Part shown: positions 1 through 9,037 of the stretch, piece by piece
How positions within the stretch are numbered: the first letter of the stretch is position 1
How the letters are laid out: every line of letters begins with the position of its first letter
Assembly: GCA_025060195.1 (NCBI GenBank)
Contig: JANXCQ010000004.1
Location: 62,001 to 126,000 of the forward strand
Length of the DNA: 64,000 nucleotides
Source of the DNA: Gemmatales bacterium
GTDB lineage: Bacteria > Planctomycetota > Planctomycetia > Gemmatales > HRBIN36
Direction of reading: 5' to 3'
Notes under the pieces: generated by a model
Told to the model about the DNA's origin: nothing
Seen by the model: the letters and a program-made list of their open reading frames with translations, nothing else
Databases searched by the model: none
Made by a program: the position numbers and the translations under genes

Positions 1-519
1 TGACGATGAGGAATTGCTGCGGCTGATGCGCCGCTCTGGGTGCCGCGAAGTTCTTATCGGACTAGAAAACCCGACGTCCGAGCCGCTTCGCGGGGTGGAA
101 TTACGGGCTGTTTTCAAAGCCAAGAAAGCACGCGATTATCTCCAAGCTGTGCGTCGCATTATGGCCGCAAGCATCATGGTCAACGGTTGCTTTATTTTAG
201 GCTTGGACGAACGGGGGCCGGAGGTTTTCGACGCCACTTGGGAATTCGCGCAGACTGCCCCTTGATTCGACGTACGAATGACCATCATGACAGCTTTTCC
301 TGCTACTCCACTCTACCAACGATTACTTCGGGAAGGTCAGCTGCTATGCCCAGGCCAGTGGGAGAGATATACGCTCTTCGAGGTAAATTTGGTGCCGAAA
401 CGCATGAGTATCGAACAACTGCATGCCGGGTTTTACGCTTGGCCGAGCGGCTCTACGCCCCGCAAGCCATCGAGCCACGCTTGCAACGCATCAGCGAAAT
501 GTCTGCCGTACGAACCTAA
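1..519 (+). pseudogene. Decayed radical SAM protein, 3' part only
   Basis: The window opens inside a gene whose translation from base 2 (DDEELLRLMRRSGCREV, then LIGLEN) resembles the mid to C-terminal half of B12-binding-type radical SAM proteins. The reading is broken twice. A TGA at 263-265 falls inside a conserved stretch, with FDV and TIMTAFP continuing after it in the same frame. About one base is then missing near 437-438, after which LAERLYAP continues in another frame to the TAA at 517-519. The Cys cluster motif would lie upstream of the window. Two disruptions in 520 bases point to a pseudogene; two sequencing errors are the alternative. It converges on the WD40 gene that follows. 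Confidence 0.7.
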
Positions 520-526
520 TCAAATC

Positions 527-3500
527 TCAACGGGGCGACGCGGTTGAGTCCTCAGGAGCTACGACACGCAACAAAACCGACTTAGCAGCATGGACAGTGT
601 TTTTACCTTCGCGACGGGCAAAGACGACAAACGGATGTTCCAGGGGAACGACCCACGGTTCGCAATAGATACTAATCGTCCGCTCCGTTTCGTTGGGAGT
701 GATCAGGATTCCATTCAGACCGACATCTAACACGCGCACACCGTGTGGCAGGCCGATAACATCAATCGGCACACGGCCTTTGAAATCGTTACGCCGTTCG
801 ATGCGGACCGTAAGCTTGGTTTCGCCACCGGGGCGAATCGTGATGGTGTCCTCGCGGGTCGTGGTGCGAATGTCACCTGGCTCGATTAGCGACGGGATAG
901 CTGCCACAAATTCGCGGACGATTACTTGGTCGCCCATGCGCGCCCGCGCCACTGCTTTGAGCGGTTGAGGTTTCTCCGGGAGTTTGGCATCAGGCTCCGC
1001 GTAAAGGGCGACCGCCGTCGTAAATTCTTCAGGGCCGATATGCGTCGGTGGTGCCGATAAACCTGGAGGGAGATTGACCAATTCCACATCTACGCGGGCG
1101 TCAAATCCATCCAGACGGTCAACTGTGAAATTAATCGGAGTAGCTCCGCCCCGCTCGATTTTTGGCTCGCGTGGCTCAAAACGAATGCGAAAATCTGGCC
1201 GCGGCGGACGTACAATGAGCCGATACGGCATCGGGGCAGTTTCCCGCGCTGCATGCTGCGATTCCCTTAGCGTGATGCCCGAAGCTTCGCCGATACGGAC
1301 ATAATAAGTACCATCGGCCGGCGGATCAAAGATGATGCGCGAATCTTTACCGTAACCGGGCCCGCCATCATCGTTGCGATAATAGAGTGTGATAATCGGA
1401 TACCCATTAGGTGAAAATGACGAGCCGGGCGGATGGATTTCCACTTTATAAACCGGTGTGCCCGGCGGGTGATAAATCGGCGTGGTATCAAGATAACCTA
1501 AGCGCTGATTGTTGACATTGAAGAATCGGCAATCGTCATCCGGATTCCGCGGCAGGGCTAGAATGCGGAGCAATTCGCCATTGATGTACACGTAGTCGTT
1601 GACAGCCAACTCACGCCAATCTTCCAGACGAATCCCTGCGGATACGTTGTCGTGGTCGCGAAACGTGGTAAAGGTGCGTGCGACGCAGCGCAGCACTGCG
1701 CGAGGTACAGGCTGACGTCGGGCATCCAAAATTTCCACCACGGAATCCAGCGGCGAACCTAGGCGCCGCGCTTCGACTTCCACGATGAGACGTTGACCTC
1801 GTCGTGCCGAAAATTGCCAGAGGTGGGTGTCGCTAGGTCGGAACAAGCAACCGTTGGCCACACCAGGAGCGGGAACACTGCCTAGCTCGGTCTCGCCTGC
1901 CTTTTGGAGCGTTTCCCACGGCGCAACCACCTCAGGAAATTCGCCGATCACTACGCTGCGGTTGCCTAACGCAGGACCTTGCGAGGTGCTCAGAGCGACG
2001 GGTAATCGGCTGCCGATGGCCTGGTCGGGCTTGGCGGCAATTTTGACCGTTGCCGGGTGGCCTAAGTGCACGCCGAACAAGTGCACCGTGGTTTCCGTGC
2101 CCCGCTGTAGTCCTAAGGGGTAAATTCCGGTGATCACCGCAATCGGGCCTATATGCAGCCGATAACGGGTCTTGCCATCGCCGCGGTACTGCCGGTCGTG
2201 CACCGCCAGGGCATAGGTACCCGCCTGGGCGAACCGATAACCGAGTAACCCGTCGAAACTTTCCACCAGAAGTTGACCTTGTTCGTCGGTTAGCAGTAAC
2301 ACAGGCTCCAGCGAGGCCCCTGGTTCAGCTATCACCTGGACGCCGATCTGCTCGCCTGCTTGTACCTGGAAACGATAAAAGTCTACCTCACCTGCGCGGT
2401 CGAGACTTGCCGTGATGCTGCGTGGTAGCGTAATCAAAGGCGCGGTGCGTGCCGAGTTGTTAGGTTCTTCTTCTTCGGAGCAGGCGAAATAGTCCACGAA
2501 CACGGTCGCATGAGCAGTGCCGCCAGGAGCTTGTAGCGTGAGCTGGTACGTACCCGCTGAAGCCGAGTTCGGTATTTCCACCCGTACGTTGCGTTGCCGC
2601 GGGTTCGGCGTTGGTAACAGTTCGACTTTGCTATTGGGTACATTGAGCGTGGCCGATGTAACCGCGTCCAGATCTTCGCCTTCGACGGTCAACATGTTGC
2701 TCTGGCCGCGAATCACCCCTTGTGGGATGAGACGAGACACCTTCGGTGCTGGAGGTTTTGTCGGTAAGGGTTGCGCCTGGACGTTCCCAGTGTTGACGTC
2801 CACCAAGAGCAAGGCACCGTCGAAGCGGCCCAAGGCCAATTGTTTACTGTCGGAGCGCACGGCCAATGCCAGCACGCTCTCGGGCTGCGCCGGCAAAGCG
2901 CGAACCTCCGTCATTTTCTGGGCGTCCCAGATTTTCACCACACGGTCTTCGCCAAGCGAGATGAGAAGTTTCCCATCCGCACTGTAAACCAACCGCAGCA
3001 CGGCCCCCTCATGAGCGAACACGGAGTGAATCAGCCGACCACCTTCGGGCAGAGCCTCCCAAACACGAATACTGCGATCCACGCCACCGGCAGCGAGCCG
3101 TCTTCCGTCGGGGTGCCAAGTTACCGTGTACACCCAGTCCGTAGCTTCGCTCAGCGTATAGAGTCTTTTGCCACTAATCGTGTCCCAGATTTTCACCGCC
3201 CGGTCAGCACCCGCCGACGCAAGCAGTTTCCCGTGTGGCGCCCAGGCTACGGAGTAAACTGCGTCGCTATGGTCTTTGAGCGTGGCCACGGCCTCGCCAC
3301 TGGGACTTCTCCAGAGTTTGACCAAGCGGTCATAGCCACAACTGGCCAGCAACTGACCGTCGGGACTGTAAGCCAAGCCGAGCACCTGTTCCGGGTGAGC
3401 CTCGATGATTGTGTCTGGTTTGAGAGCCGGTATGCCACTAGGCGGCACAAAATGTAGACGAATTTCACCACTGACTCCGGGAGTACTTGCTGCCACGGCC

Positions 3501-4105
3501 AAATAACTGCCGCTCGGATTGAAGGCTAACGCGGTAACCTTGACGTGGGGCGTAGGTATGCGGGCCAACGGTTTCAATTCCGGCAAAGTCCACAAGCGGA
3601 CTTCATGTCCCACGCCTGCTGCCAGCCAACGACCTTTAGGATCATAAGCGATAGCGGTGACGGGGGCTGGCCGATCGCTCTTCGGACGCAGTTCAGGCAA
3701 CGCAATGGGCGTGGTGCCGCTGTCGTCCTTCGCCCCAGCCGCGATCCAGGCGCGCAAACGGGCTATTTCCTCCGGCTTCGGCTGCACCCGATAATTGCGC
3801 GGAGGCATGTGCGGCTGCTGCTTACGTTCCACCAGTAGCAGGAGCAGGCTTTCGTCAGGTTTACCCGGTTCAATGGCCGGGCCGCCATTCCCGCCTTCGC
3901 GCAAGCTACGATAGCTTTCGACATTCAGTCCACTGCTGGCTTTCGAGGCATTGTGGCACTCGAGGCAGTACTTGCTCAAAAAGGGGCGAATTTCCCGAAC
4001 AAAGGAAGGTTCATTAGCACCAGGCTTAGCGGGCTGACTCCGAACTACCAGCGCGGTGCACAATACGACAATAACTGTGCAAGGAATCACAGCCTTCAGT
4101 TTCAT
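527..4105 (-). CDS. Secreted cytochrome c / WD40 repeat / PPC-domain protein
   Basis: A 1192-residue exported protein. An N-terminal hydrophobic segment (about residues 5-22) is followed by a planctomycete-type cytochrome domain with heme motif CLECH at 47-51. Six or seven WD40 repeats follow (about 145-435; WD or WR pairs and GH/HxxxV spacing are visible). The C-terminal half carries beta-rich segments resembling bacterial pre-peptidase (PPC) domains, for example near 540-660. The family is typical of planctomycetes, usually beside DUF1549/DUF1501 genes as here; its substrate is unknown. It is the last gene of the 8069-527 cluster, 34 bases after the DUF1549 gene, so cotranscription is likely. 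The start ATG follows a GGGGAG-like ribosome site. Confidence 0.88.
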   Translation of the reverse strand: MKLKAVIPCTVIVVLCTALVVRSQPAKPGANEPSFVREIRPFLSKYCLECHNASKASSGLNVESYRSLREGGNGGPAIEPGKPDESLLLLLVERKQQPHMPPRNYRVQPKPEEIARLRAWIAAGAKDDSGTTPIALPELRPKSDRPAPVTAIAYDPKGRWLAAGVGHEVRLWTLPELKPLARIPTPHVKVTALAFNPSGSYLAVAASTPGVSGEIRLHFVPPSGIPALKPDTIIEAHPEQVLGLAYSPDGQLLASCGYDRLVKLWRSPSGEAVATLKDHSDAVYSVAWAPHGKLLASAGADRAVKIWDTISGKRLYTLSEATDWVYTVTWHPDGRRLAAGGVDRSIRVWEALPEGGRLIHSVFAHEGAVLRLVYSADGKLLISLGEDRVVKIWDAQKMTEVRALPAQPESVLALAVRSDSKQLALGRFDGALLLVDVNTGNVQAQPLPTKPPAPKVSRLIPQGVIRGQSNMLTVEGEDLDAVTSATLNVPNSKVELLPTPNPRQRNVRVEIPNSASAGTYQLTLQAPGGTAHATVFVDYFACSEEEEPNNSARTAPLITLPRSITASLDRAGEVDFYRFQVQAGEQIGVQVIAEPGASLEPVLLLTDEQGQLLVESFDGLLGYRFAQAGTYALAVHDRQYRGDGKTRYRLHIGPIAVITGIYPLGLQRGTETTVHLFGVHLGHPATVKIAAKPDQAIGSRLPVALSTSQGPALGNRSVVIGEFPEVVAPWETLQKAGETELGSVPAPGVANGCLFRPSDTHLWQFSARRGQRLIVEVEARRLGSPLDSVVEILDARRQPVPRAVLRCVARTFTTFRDHDNVSAGIRLEDWRELAVNDYVYINGELLRILALPRNPDDDCRFFNVNNQRLGYLDTTPIYHPPGTPVYKVEIHPPGSSFSPNGYPIITLYYRNDDGGPGYGKDSRIIFDPPADGTYYVRIGEASGITLRESQHAARETAPMPYRLIVRPPRPDFRIRFEPREPKIERGGATPINFTVDRLDGFDARVDVELVNLPPGLSAPPTHIGPEEFTTAVALYAEPDAKLPEKPQPLKAVARARMGDQVIVREFVAAIPSLIEPGDIRTTTREDTITIRPGGETKLTVRIERRNDFKGRVPIDVIGLPHGVRVLDVGLNGILITPNETERTISIYCEPWVVPLEHPFVVFARREGKNTVHAAKSVLLRVVAPEDSTASPR

Positions 4106-4139
4106 CGGTAAGACTCCCCCACCGGAAGCGCGCGACGCA

Positions 4140-6635
4140 TCAGTGGTTGAACAAGAACTCAGGACTCGTTAGGACGGCCCAGAACAAGTCTTCCAGGACT
4201 TCGCGGGAAGGGATGCTTTGGCCTGAAGTTCCTAATGCCGTAAAGATTTTCTCCCGCTCTTGGACCGTGGGTTCTCGACACAGCGCAAGCAAATAGAGTC
4301 GGCGGATCGCTTCATCGAGGGTGATTTTTTCCTGGAACCACTTTTCGATCCGGCCAGTCTTAGCCCGAAGTTTGTCGTTTAAAGTCTGGCCGTTGTTCAG
4401 GTGCAACGCCTGGCTCATACTGACGTCGGACATGCGCTCACACGAGCACGGCTGGCTCCGGTCGGGCCGACCAAAACCATCGAGGAAGCCTGATACTACC
4501 AGAGAGTCGGGCAACTGTAGGGCGCGTGTGCCCAACGGAAACTGGGTCGTCTCGGCGACTCCCCCTGTAGTGCCGACCTTGATCTGCGTAAACGGCGTTG
4601 GTACTTCGGTAACCTGGGAGTAAACGTCTATCGCTACTTCCGCCGGAAGCCGACGCACTAAGTAATGCGAATAAAAACGATCATCGGCTTCATTTTCTGG
4701 CACGGTTTGCGACGAGCGCTGATAAGTCGCAGAATTCAGAATGGTGCGGATAAGATGCTTCACGTCAAAGCGGTGGGCGATGAACTCTCGTGTCAAAGCG
4801 TCGAACAGTTCGGCGTTGGTCGGCGGATTGGTCAGCCGTAAGTCATCCTCCGGCTCGACCAGACCCCGCCCCAGAAAATGCCGCCACACACGGTTGACCA
4901 AAGCTCGGGCAAAGTACGGATTGTCCGATGCCGTTAGCCAGTTGACAAAATATTCCCGCCGATTCCGGGGGTCGTCCAGGGCTAAGGGCACGCCATCCGG
5001 TGGCGCCGGCGGCATGGGGATACCGCGCCGCATATGCGGGACGTCGCCACTGGCCTGATCATACACGATCACTTCGCCCGAACGGTCGCCATTCTTCTGG
5101 GCCACCCGACTGAACAAATTGGCTACCGCCCAATATTGATCCTGCGTCCATTTCTCAATGGGATGGTTGTGGCAACGGGCACACGTGAGAGACAGACCCA
5201 GGAAGATGACCGTCGTTTTTTCCGTTAACTCAGCAATATCGCGGTGCATCACAAAATAGTTGGCCGCACCGTTACTTAGATTGCTGCCTCGCGCCGTCAA
5301 GATTTCCCGAGCAAACAAATCCCACGGCTTATTATCTGCGACGCTTTGGCGGACGTACTGATAGAACGCCCAGACTGCGGGCTGCGACAATTTTCGTGAG
5401 GAGATCAGCAGGAGGTCAGACCATTTATAAGCCCAGTAATCCACAAATTCGGGGCGCTCCAGGAGGCGGTCTATGAGTTTGGCGCGCTTGTCCGGCGAGC
5501 GATCCGCCAAGAATTGTTGCGTTTCTTCAGGGGTTGGTAACAGCCCGATCGTATCGAGATAAACTCGACGAAGGAACTCGGCATCGCTGCAAATGGGCGA
5601 CGGCGGAATCCGCAAGGTCTTCAATTTCTTCAGAACCAAGTCGTCAATGAAATTGTTGCGCTGAGCCCGAGCGAAAACTTCCTCAGCCACCTGATGCGGA
5701 AATGGTACCAACACCTCACCCACCGCGACGAGGTTAGAAAACCACACGGCAATAGCCGACTCGCCGTGGCCCCTTATCTCCACAACTCCCTCCTCGTTGA
5801 CGACAGCTACGCTTTCCTCCGTGGTGGAAAACTTGGCCCAGTGCGTTACATCGCGCACTCGGCCATCACTGTATCGGGCCCGTACCAAGAGCTGAAACTT
5901 TTCCCCCGGCCTGAGGATCACCTGTTTTGGCAGTACCTCAATTTGGACGACAGAGGCATCGTTCGGCTGCGGCCCTGGCGCTCCGCTGATGAGCCAGTCG
6001 GCCAGCAATAGATACTCAGGTGAATCCAGATCAATGCGGAGCCCGCCGCCATGGTTCACCGTCATCGTCGGTTTCAAGAGTAAAAGGCTGCGATGCGGTT
6101 GGGCCAAATCCACTCGTCGTCCCAAGGCCTGACGCGTCAGCACAAAATAGTCCGCCTCGGGATCATAGCCGCGGAGAGAGAGCTTCAGTCCCCCCTTACC
6201 AGCTAATGCGCCGTGACAGGCGCCCGAATTGCAACCTGCGCGAGTCAACATGGGCAGCACATCGTTACGGAAACTCGGTGCCGGCGTATCCATGCCACGC
6301 ACCTGAATTGGCACCTGCAATGTCGGCCCGTTCGACATACTAATGTGGAGAATCGCCTGGCCATTTTGCTTGGGCCAAACAAGGCCCCCCTCGTCCACTT
6401 GAGCTATCGCAGGTGGCACAACCGCGAACCGAGCCACCGAGGTTTTGTCCGCGGTGACTTGGCCATTTTCTACGCTCACCACGATTACGCGCTGGCGGTC
6501 ATGCGGGCCAAACAGTTCAATCTTTTCAGGTAAAGCATGATACTCAGCCGATATTGCTTGCTCAACGACCAAGACGAGAATGACGGCGGTATAAAGCCGA
6601 CCAAATAGTAATTTCCTCATAGCCATAGGCTCCAT
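4140..6635 (-). CDS. DUF1549/DUF1553 protein with Ig-like (Big2) domain
   Basis: An 831-residue exported protein. A signal-like hydrophobic segment lies near residues 8-28. A cytochrome-like stretch with CNSGACHG comes at about 135-142. A Big2-like beta domain follows at about 230-310 (ILRPGEKFQL, VRDVTHWAKF). DUF1549 comes next, containing CARCHNHP (about residue 490), and DUF1553 forms the C-terminal part (NRVWRHFLGRG, LPAEVAIDV). These fused domains are a planctomycete hallmark and generally pair with DUF1501 proteins; they are proposed to act on complex extracellular polymers, but no reaction is established. A second possible start is Met-6. It lies between the DUF1501 gene (63 bases upstream) and the WD40 gene (34 bases downstream). 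Confidence 0.92.
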   Translation of the reverse strand: MEPMAMRKLLFGRLYTAVILVLVVEQAISAEYHALPEKIELFGPHDRQRVIVVSVENGQVTADKTSVARFAVVPPAIAQVDEGGLVWPKQNGQAILHISMSNGPTLQVPIQVRGMDTPAPSFRNDVLPMLTRAGCNSGACHGALAGKGGLKLSLRGYDPEADYFVLTRQALGRRVDLAQPHRSLLLLKPTMTVNHGGGLRIDLDSPEYLLLADWLISGAPGPQPNDASVVQIEVLPKQVILRPGEKFQLLVRARYSDGRVRDVTHWAKFSTTEESVAVVNEEGVVEIRGHGESAIAVWFSNLVAVGEVLVPFPHQVAEEVFARAQRNNFIDDLVLKKLKTLRIPPSPICSDAEFLRRVYLDTIGLLPTPEETQQFLADRSPDKRAKLIDRLLERPEFVDYWAYKWSDLLLISSRKLSQPAVWAFYQYVRQSVADNKPWDLFAREILTARGSNLSNGAANYFVMHRDIAELTEKTTVIFLGLSLTCARCHNHPIEKWTQDQYWAVANLFSRVAQKNGDRSGEVIVYDQASGDVPHMRRGIPMPPAPPDGVPLALDDPRNRREYFVNWLTASDNPYFARALVNRVWRHFLGRGLVEPEDDLRLTNPPTNAELFDALTREFIAHRFDVKHLIRTILNSATYQRSSQTVPENEADDRFYSHYLVRRLPAEVAIDVYSQVTEVPTPFTQIKVGTTGGVAETTQFPLGTRALQLPDSLVVSGFLDGFGRPDRSQPCSCERMSDVSMSQALHLNNGQTLNDKLRAKTGRIEKWFQEKITLDEAIRRLYLLALCREPTVQEREKIFTALGTSGQSIPSREVLEDLFWAVLTSPEFLFNH

Positions 6636-6698
6636 AGTTTGTCTCGACGGTGCAACTATTTTCGTGCTTGGCTGGCTCGTCTTCGCTTTCGCCGACGC

Positions 6699-8069
6699 TC
6701 AGAACAATTCGCGAATCGGTTCGACGGTGTAGTCCACTAAAGGAATAGGACGGTTCTGCGGCCCGGGCAGCTCATGGTGAATATCTAGGCCTAGGGCGTG
6801 ATAAATTGTCGCGGTAACTTCCATCGGGGTGACGGGCCGGGTCTTCGGCACATAGCCCAATTCGTCGGATTCACCGACAATCCGCCCGCCTCGGATCGGA
6901 CCACCACCAAGGATGATCGTCCAAACCCCGGGATGGTGGTCGCGTCCGCCCGCGGGGTTGATTTTCGGCGTACGCCCAAACTCGCCCATCGCCACGACAA
7001 TGGTCGTGCTAAGCAATCCCCGTTGATGCAAGTCCTCTAATAGCGTCGAAAACGCTTGGTCAAAGTCGGGAGCCACTAACTTGGCCATTTCCTCGATGTC
7101 CGTAAAGGGACGCGAACCATGAATGTCCCAGGTGACCTCATCGAATACCGTCTCAAACATGTTGATGGTCACAAAGCGTACCCCTCGCTCCACCAGCCGA
7201 CGGGCGAGCAAACAACATTGCCCGAAACGCGTTCGACCATAGCGATCCCGCAGAGGGCCAGGCTCCTGATTGAGATCAAAGGCCTCCCGCGCTTTCGGGC
7301 TGGTCATGAGTCGGTAAGCTCGCTCAAAGCTCTCTTCCATCTGCCGAACTTGCGGACTTTTCTCGAACGCCGCTATCGTGCTTTCCACCGCCTGTCGCAA
7401 TTTCTGCCGTCGCTCTGTCCGCACTACTCCCACATAGTCAGGTGGAAGCAGATCAGGCACCTGGAACTGCGGATGGTTCGGGTCAGCGTTGAGCACCAGT
7501 GGATCGTAGGCCTTGCCTAAGTAACCCGCATTCTGACCGTGAGGCATATTGCCGCCCGTGCGACCAATGGGTCGAGGCATCAACACGTGCGCCGGCATTT
7601 CACCGCGTTGACCTTTCAGATAGCCCAACACGCAGCCCATGTGAGGATGTTCGATTCCACCGCTAAACAGCCGACCTGTTTGCATCAACTGATGGCCCGT
7701 GTCATGCACTGCCGTGGCGGTGTGATAGACCGAACGGACTAGGGAATACTTATCGGCATGGCGTGCCATCTTGGGAAAAATTTCGGCAATTTGAATGCCA
7801 GGCACGTTGGTCGCAATTGGCTTAAACGGGCCACGTATTTCCGCTGGCGCATTCGGTTTCGGGTCCCACGTGTCAATGTGACTCGGGCCACCGACGAGGA
7901 ACAGGAGAATACAGTTTATGTCCTTCGATTTAGCGGCCCCTTGAGCGGCTAACGACTCCCATCGCGGCAGCGTCAACCCAAAAGTGGTGAGAGCGCCGAC
8001 ATGAAGGAAATCTCGCCGAGTAAGACCATCGCAAAAACTGACACCTTGTCGCGCATCTAATCGCAACAT
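6699..8069 (-). CDS. DUF1501 sulfatase-like exported protein
   Basis: A 456-residue DUF1501 protein. The N-terminus carries a twin-arginine signal (TRRDFLHVG at about 17-25, then a hydrophobic stretch), so export in folded form by Tat is expected. Motifs LFLVGGPSHIDTWDPK, GEFGRTPKINPAGGRDHHP and GLDIHHELPGPQ match the family, which has an alkaline-phosphatase/sulfatase-like fold. The metal-binding Asp and His residues appear present. It is the first gene of the three-gene minus-strand cluster, and a plausible promoter lies 57-86 bases upstream. The substrate is not known. Confidence 0.93.
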   Translation of the reverse strand: MLRLDARQGVSFCDGLTRRDFLHVGALTTFGLTLPRWESLAAQGAAKSKDINCILLFLVGGPSHIDTWDPKPNAPAEIRGPFKPIATNVPGIQIAEIFPKMARHADKYSLVRSVYHTATAVHDTGHQLMQTGRLFSGGIEHPHMGCVLGYLKGQRGEMPAHVLMPRPIGRTGGNMPHGQNAGYLGKAYDPLVLNADPNHPQFQVPDLLPPDYVGVVRTERRQKLRQAVESTIAAFEKSPQVRQMEESFERAYRLMTSPKAREAFDLNQEPGPLRDRYGRTRFGQCCLLARRLVERGVRFVTINMFETVFDEVTWDIHGSRPFTDIEEMAKLVAPDFDQAFSTLLEDLHQRGLLSTTIVVAMGEFGRTPKINPAGGRDHHPGVWTIILGGGPIRGGRIVGESDELGYVPKTRPVTPMEVTATIYHALGLDIHHELPGPQNRPIPLVDYTVEPIRELF

Positions 8070-8125
8070 CGCTGGCTCTCCCTGAGGGATACAGCATCAC
8101 TCCGCTGCGGCAGGCCTCTATTTAT

Positions 8126-8155
8126 TTTCTAGTGAAAGCACAACCTGTTTGTCAA
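8126..8155 (-). promoter_or_regulatory. Likely promoter of the DUF1501-DUF1549-WD40 cluster
   Basis: On the minus strand a TTGACA (8150-8155) is followed after 18 bases by TAGAAA (8126-8131). The -35 element is perfect and the -10 is fair. The position suits the DUF1501 start at 8069, with no other gene between. Inferred from sequence only. Confidence 0.4.
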
Positions 8156-8265
8156 TGAGCAACGGTTTCTTAAACGCTTAGCGATTATTGCGAGCGACTG
8201 TGTGTTGGCTTCAGTGAGTATCGCGGGTTTCACCAGACAAGCCGGTAAAAAGACAAAACAGGGAC

Positions 8266-8294
8266 TTGACTCTGACCGACATTTCGAATACTGT
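8266..8294 (+). promoter_or_regulatory. Likely promoter of the feo operon
   Basis: TTGACT (8266-8271), a 17-base spacer and TACTGT (8289-8294) form a good sigma-70-type promoter about 47 bases before the first feoA. The gene itself has a GAGG ribosome site at 8331-8334. I could not recognise a Fur or DtxR box by eye. Confidence 0.5.
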
Positions 8295-8340
8295 GTAAAG
8301 TAAATGAGATGCAGTATCAGAAGCGCAAGCGAGGAAAACG

Positions 8341-8616
8341 ATGTTGCTTATCGAGCAATTAGATCGGGGCGCAGTAGCTGAAGTCGTTGCTGTGGAAGGA
8401 GATAGGCACTGGGTCGCACGGTTGCTGGAGTTAGGGATACGCCCGGGTCAGCAGATTTGCGTACTGCAGCCAGGTTCCCCGTGCCTGTTAAGTTTGGGAA
8501 CCACGCGGATTAGTATACGGTTAACCAGAACCGGCAAAGTTTGGGTGATGCCCATTGCAGACCCAGTTGACGAACTAGTTGGCACTGCGGGGACTCGGGC
8601 ATGTCAGCAGAGTTGA
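8341..8616 (+). CDS. feoA: FeoA-domain protein (first copy)
   Basis: A 91-residue small SH3-like FeoA protein. The stretch WVARLLELGIRPGQQICVL and the ending ISIRLTRTGKVWV match the FeoA core: Gly-turn, then a beta-barrel strand. FeoA is a cytoplasmic partner that stimulates Fe(II) transport by the FeoB permease. It is the first gene behind the promoter at 8266 and overlaps the second feoA by 16 bases, which suggests translational coupling. This copy diverges more from the family consensus than the second copy. Confidence 0.85.
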   Translation: MLLIEQLDRGAVAEVVAVEGDRHWVARLLELGIRPGQQICVLQPGSPCLLSLGTTRISIRLTRTGKVWVMPIADPVDELVGTAGTRACQQS

Positions 8617-8855
8617 CACTTCGACTCCACCAGCTGAAACCGGGACAACGTGGCCGTATCGCTAGGGTTGTGGGCAACGACCATATCAGCCAGCGGCTCC
8701 TAGAAATGGGCCTACTGGAAGGGGATTTCGTGGAGGTGTTGGCCCTGGCTCCGTTAGGCGACCCGATCGAAGTTAAGGTAAGTGATTACCGACTTAGCTT
8801 ACGCCGCAGCGAAGCCGAACGGGTTTGCGTGTTGTTGGAGCCGGGGCACGGATAG
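8601..8855 (+). CDS. feoA: FeoA-domain protein (second copy)
   Basis: An 84-residue FeoA protein with the clear family pattern LKPGQRGRIARVVG, then RLLEMGLLEGDFVEVL and a closing LSLRRSEAERV strand. It presumably binds the G domain region of FeoB. Its ATG lies inside the end of the first feoA in a different frame. FeoB begins 183 bases downstream. Two feoA copies ahead of feoB, rather than one, is a known arrangement in several phyla and may give a heteromeric FeoA partner. Confidence 0.92.
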   Translation: MSAELTLRLHQLKPGQRGRIARVVGNDHISQRLLEMGLLEGDFVEVLALAPLGDPIEVKVSDYRLSLRRSEAERVCVLLEPGHG

Positions 8856-9037
8856 CTGACTATCGCCTCTCCGCATTGGACATGTTAGCTTCGGCCACGC
8901 GCGTCGCCCTTTTTCGAAGACCTAACTAATTGCGACAAAGTCTAAATAAAAAGGGAAGAACTCAGGCTTGTGCATCTTGCAACCGGCCATGGCCGAACAC
9001 GTTTCCATGACCGGGCACGACATTCTCGTCAGCCACC

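Noticed and set aside
2517-3457. Long plus-strand open frames opposite the WD40 gene
   Set aside because: They are antisense shadows of the repeat-rich protein, with no domain signature and no ribosome site.
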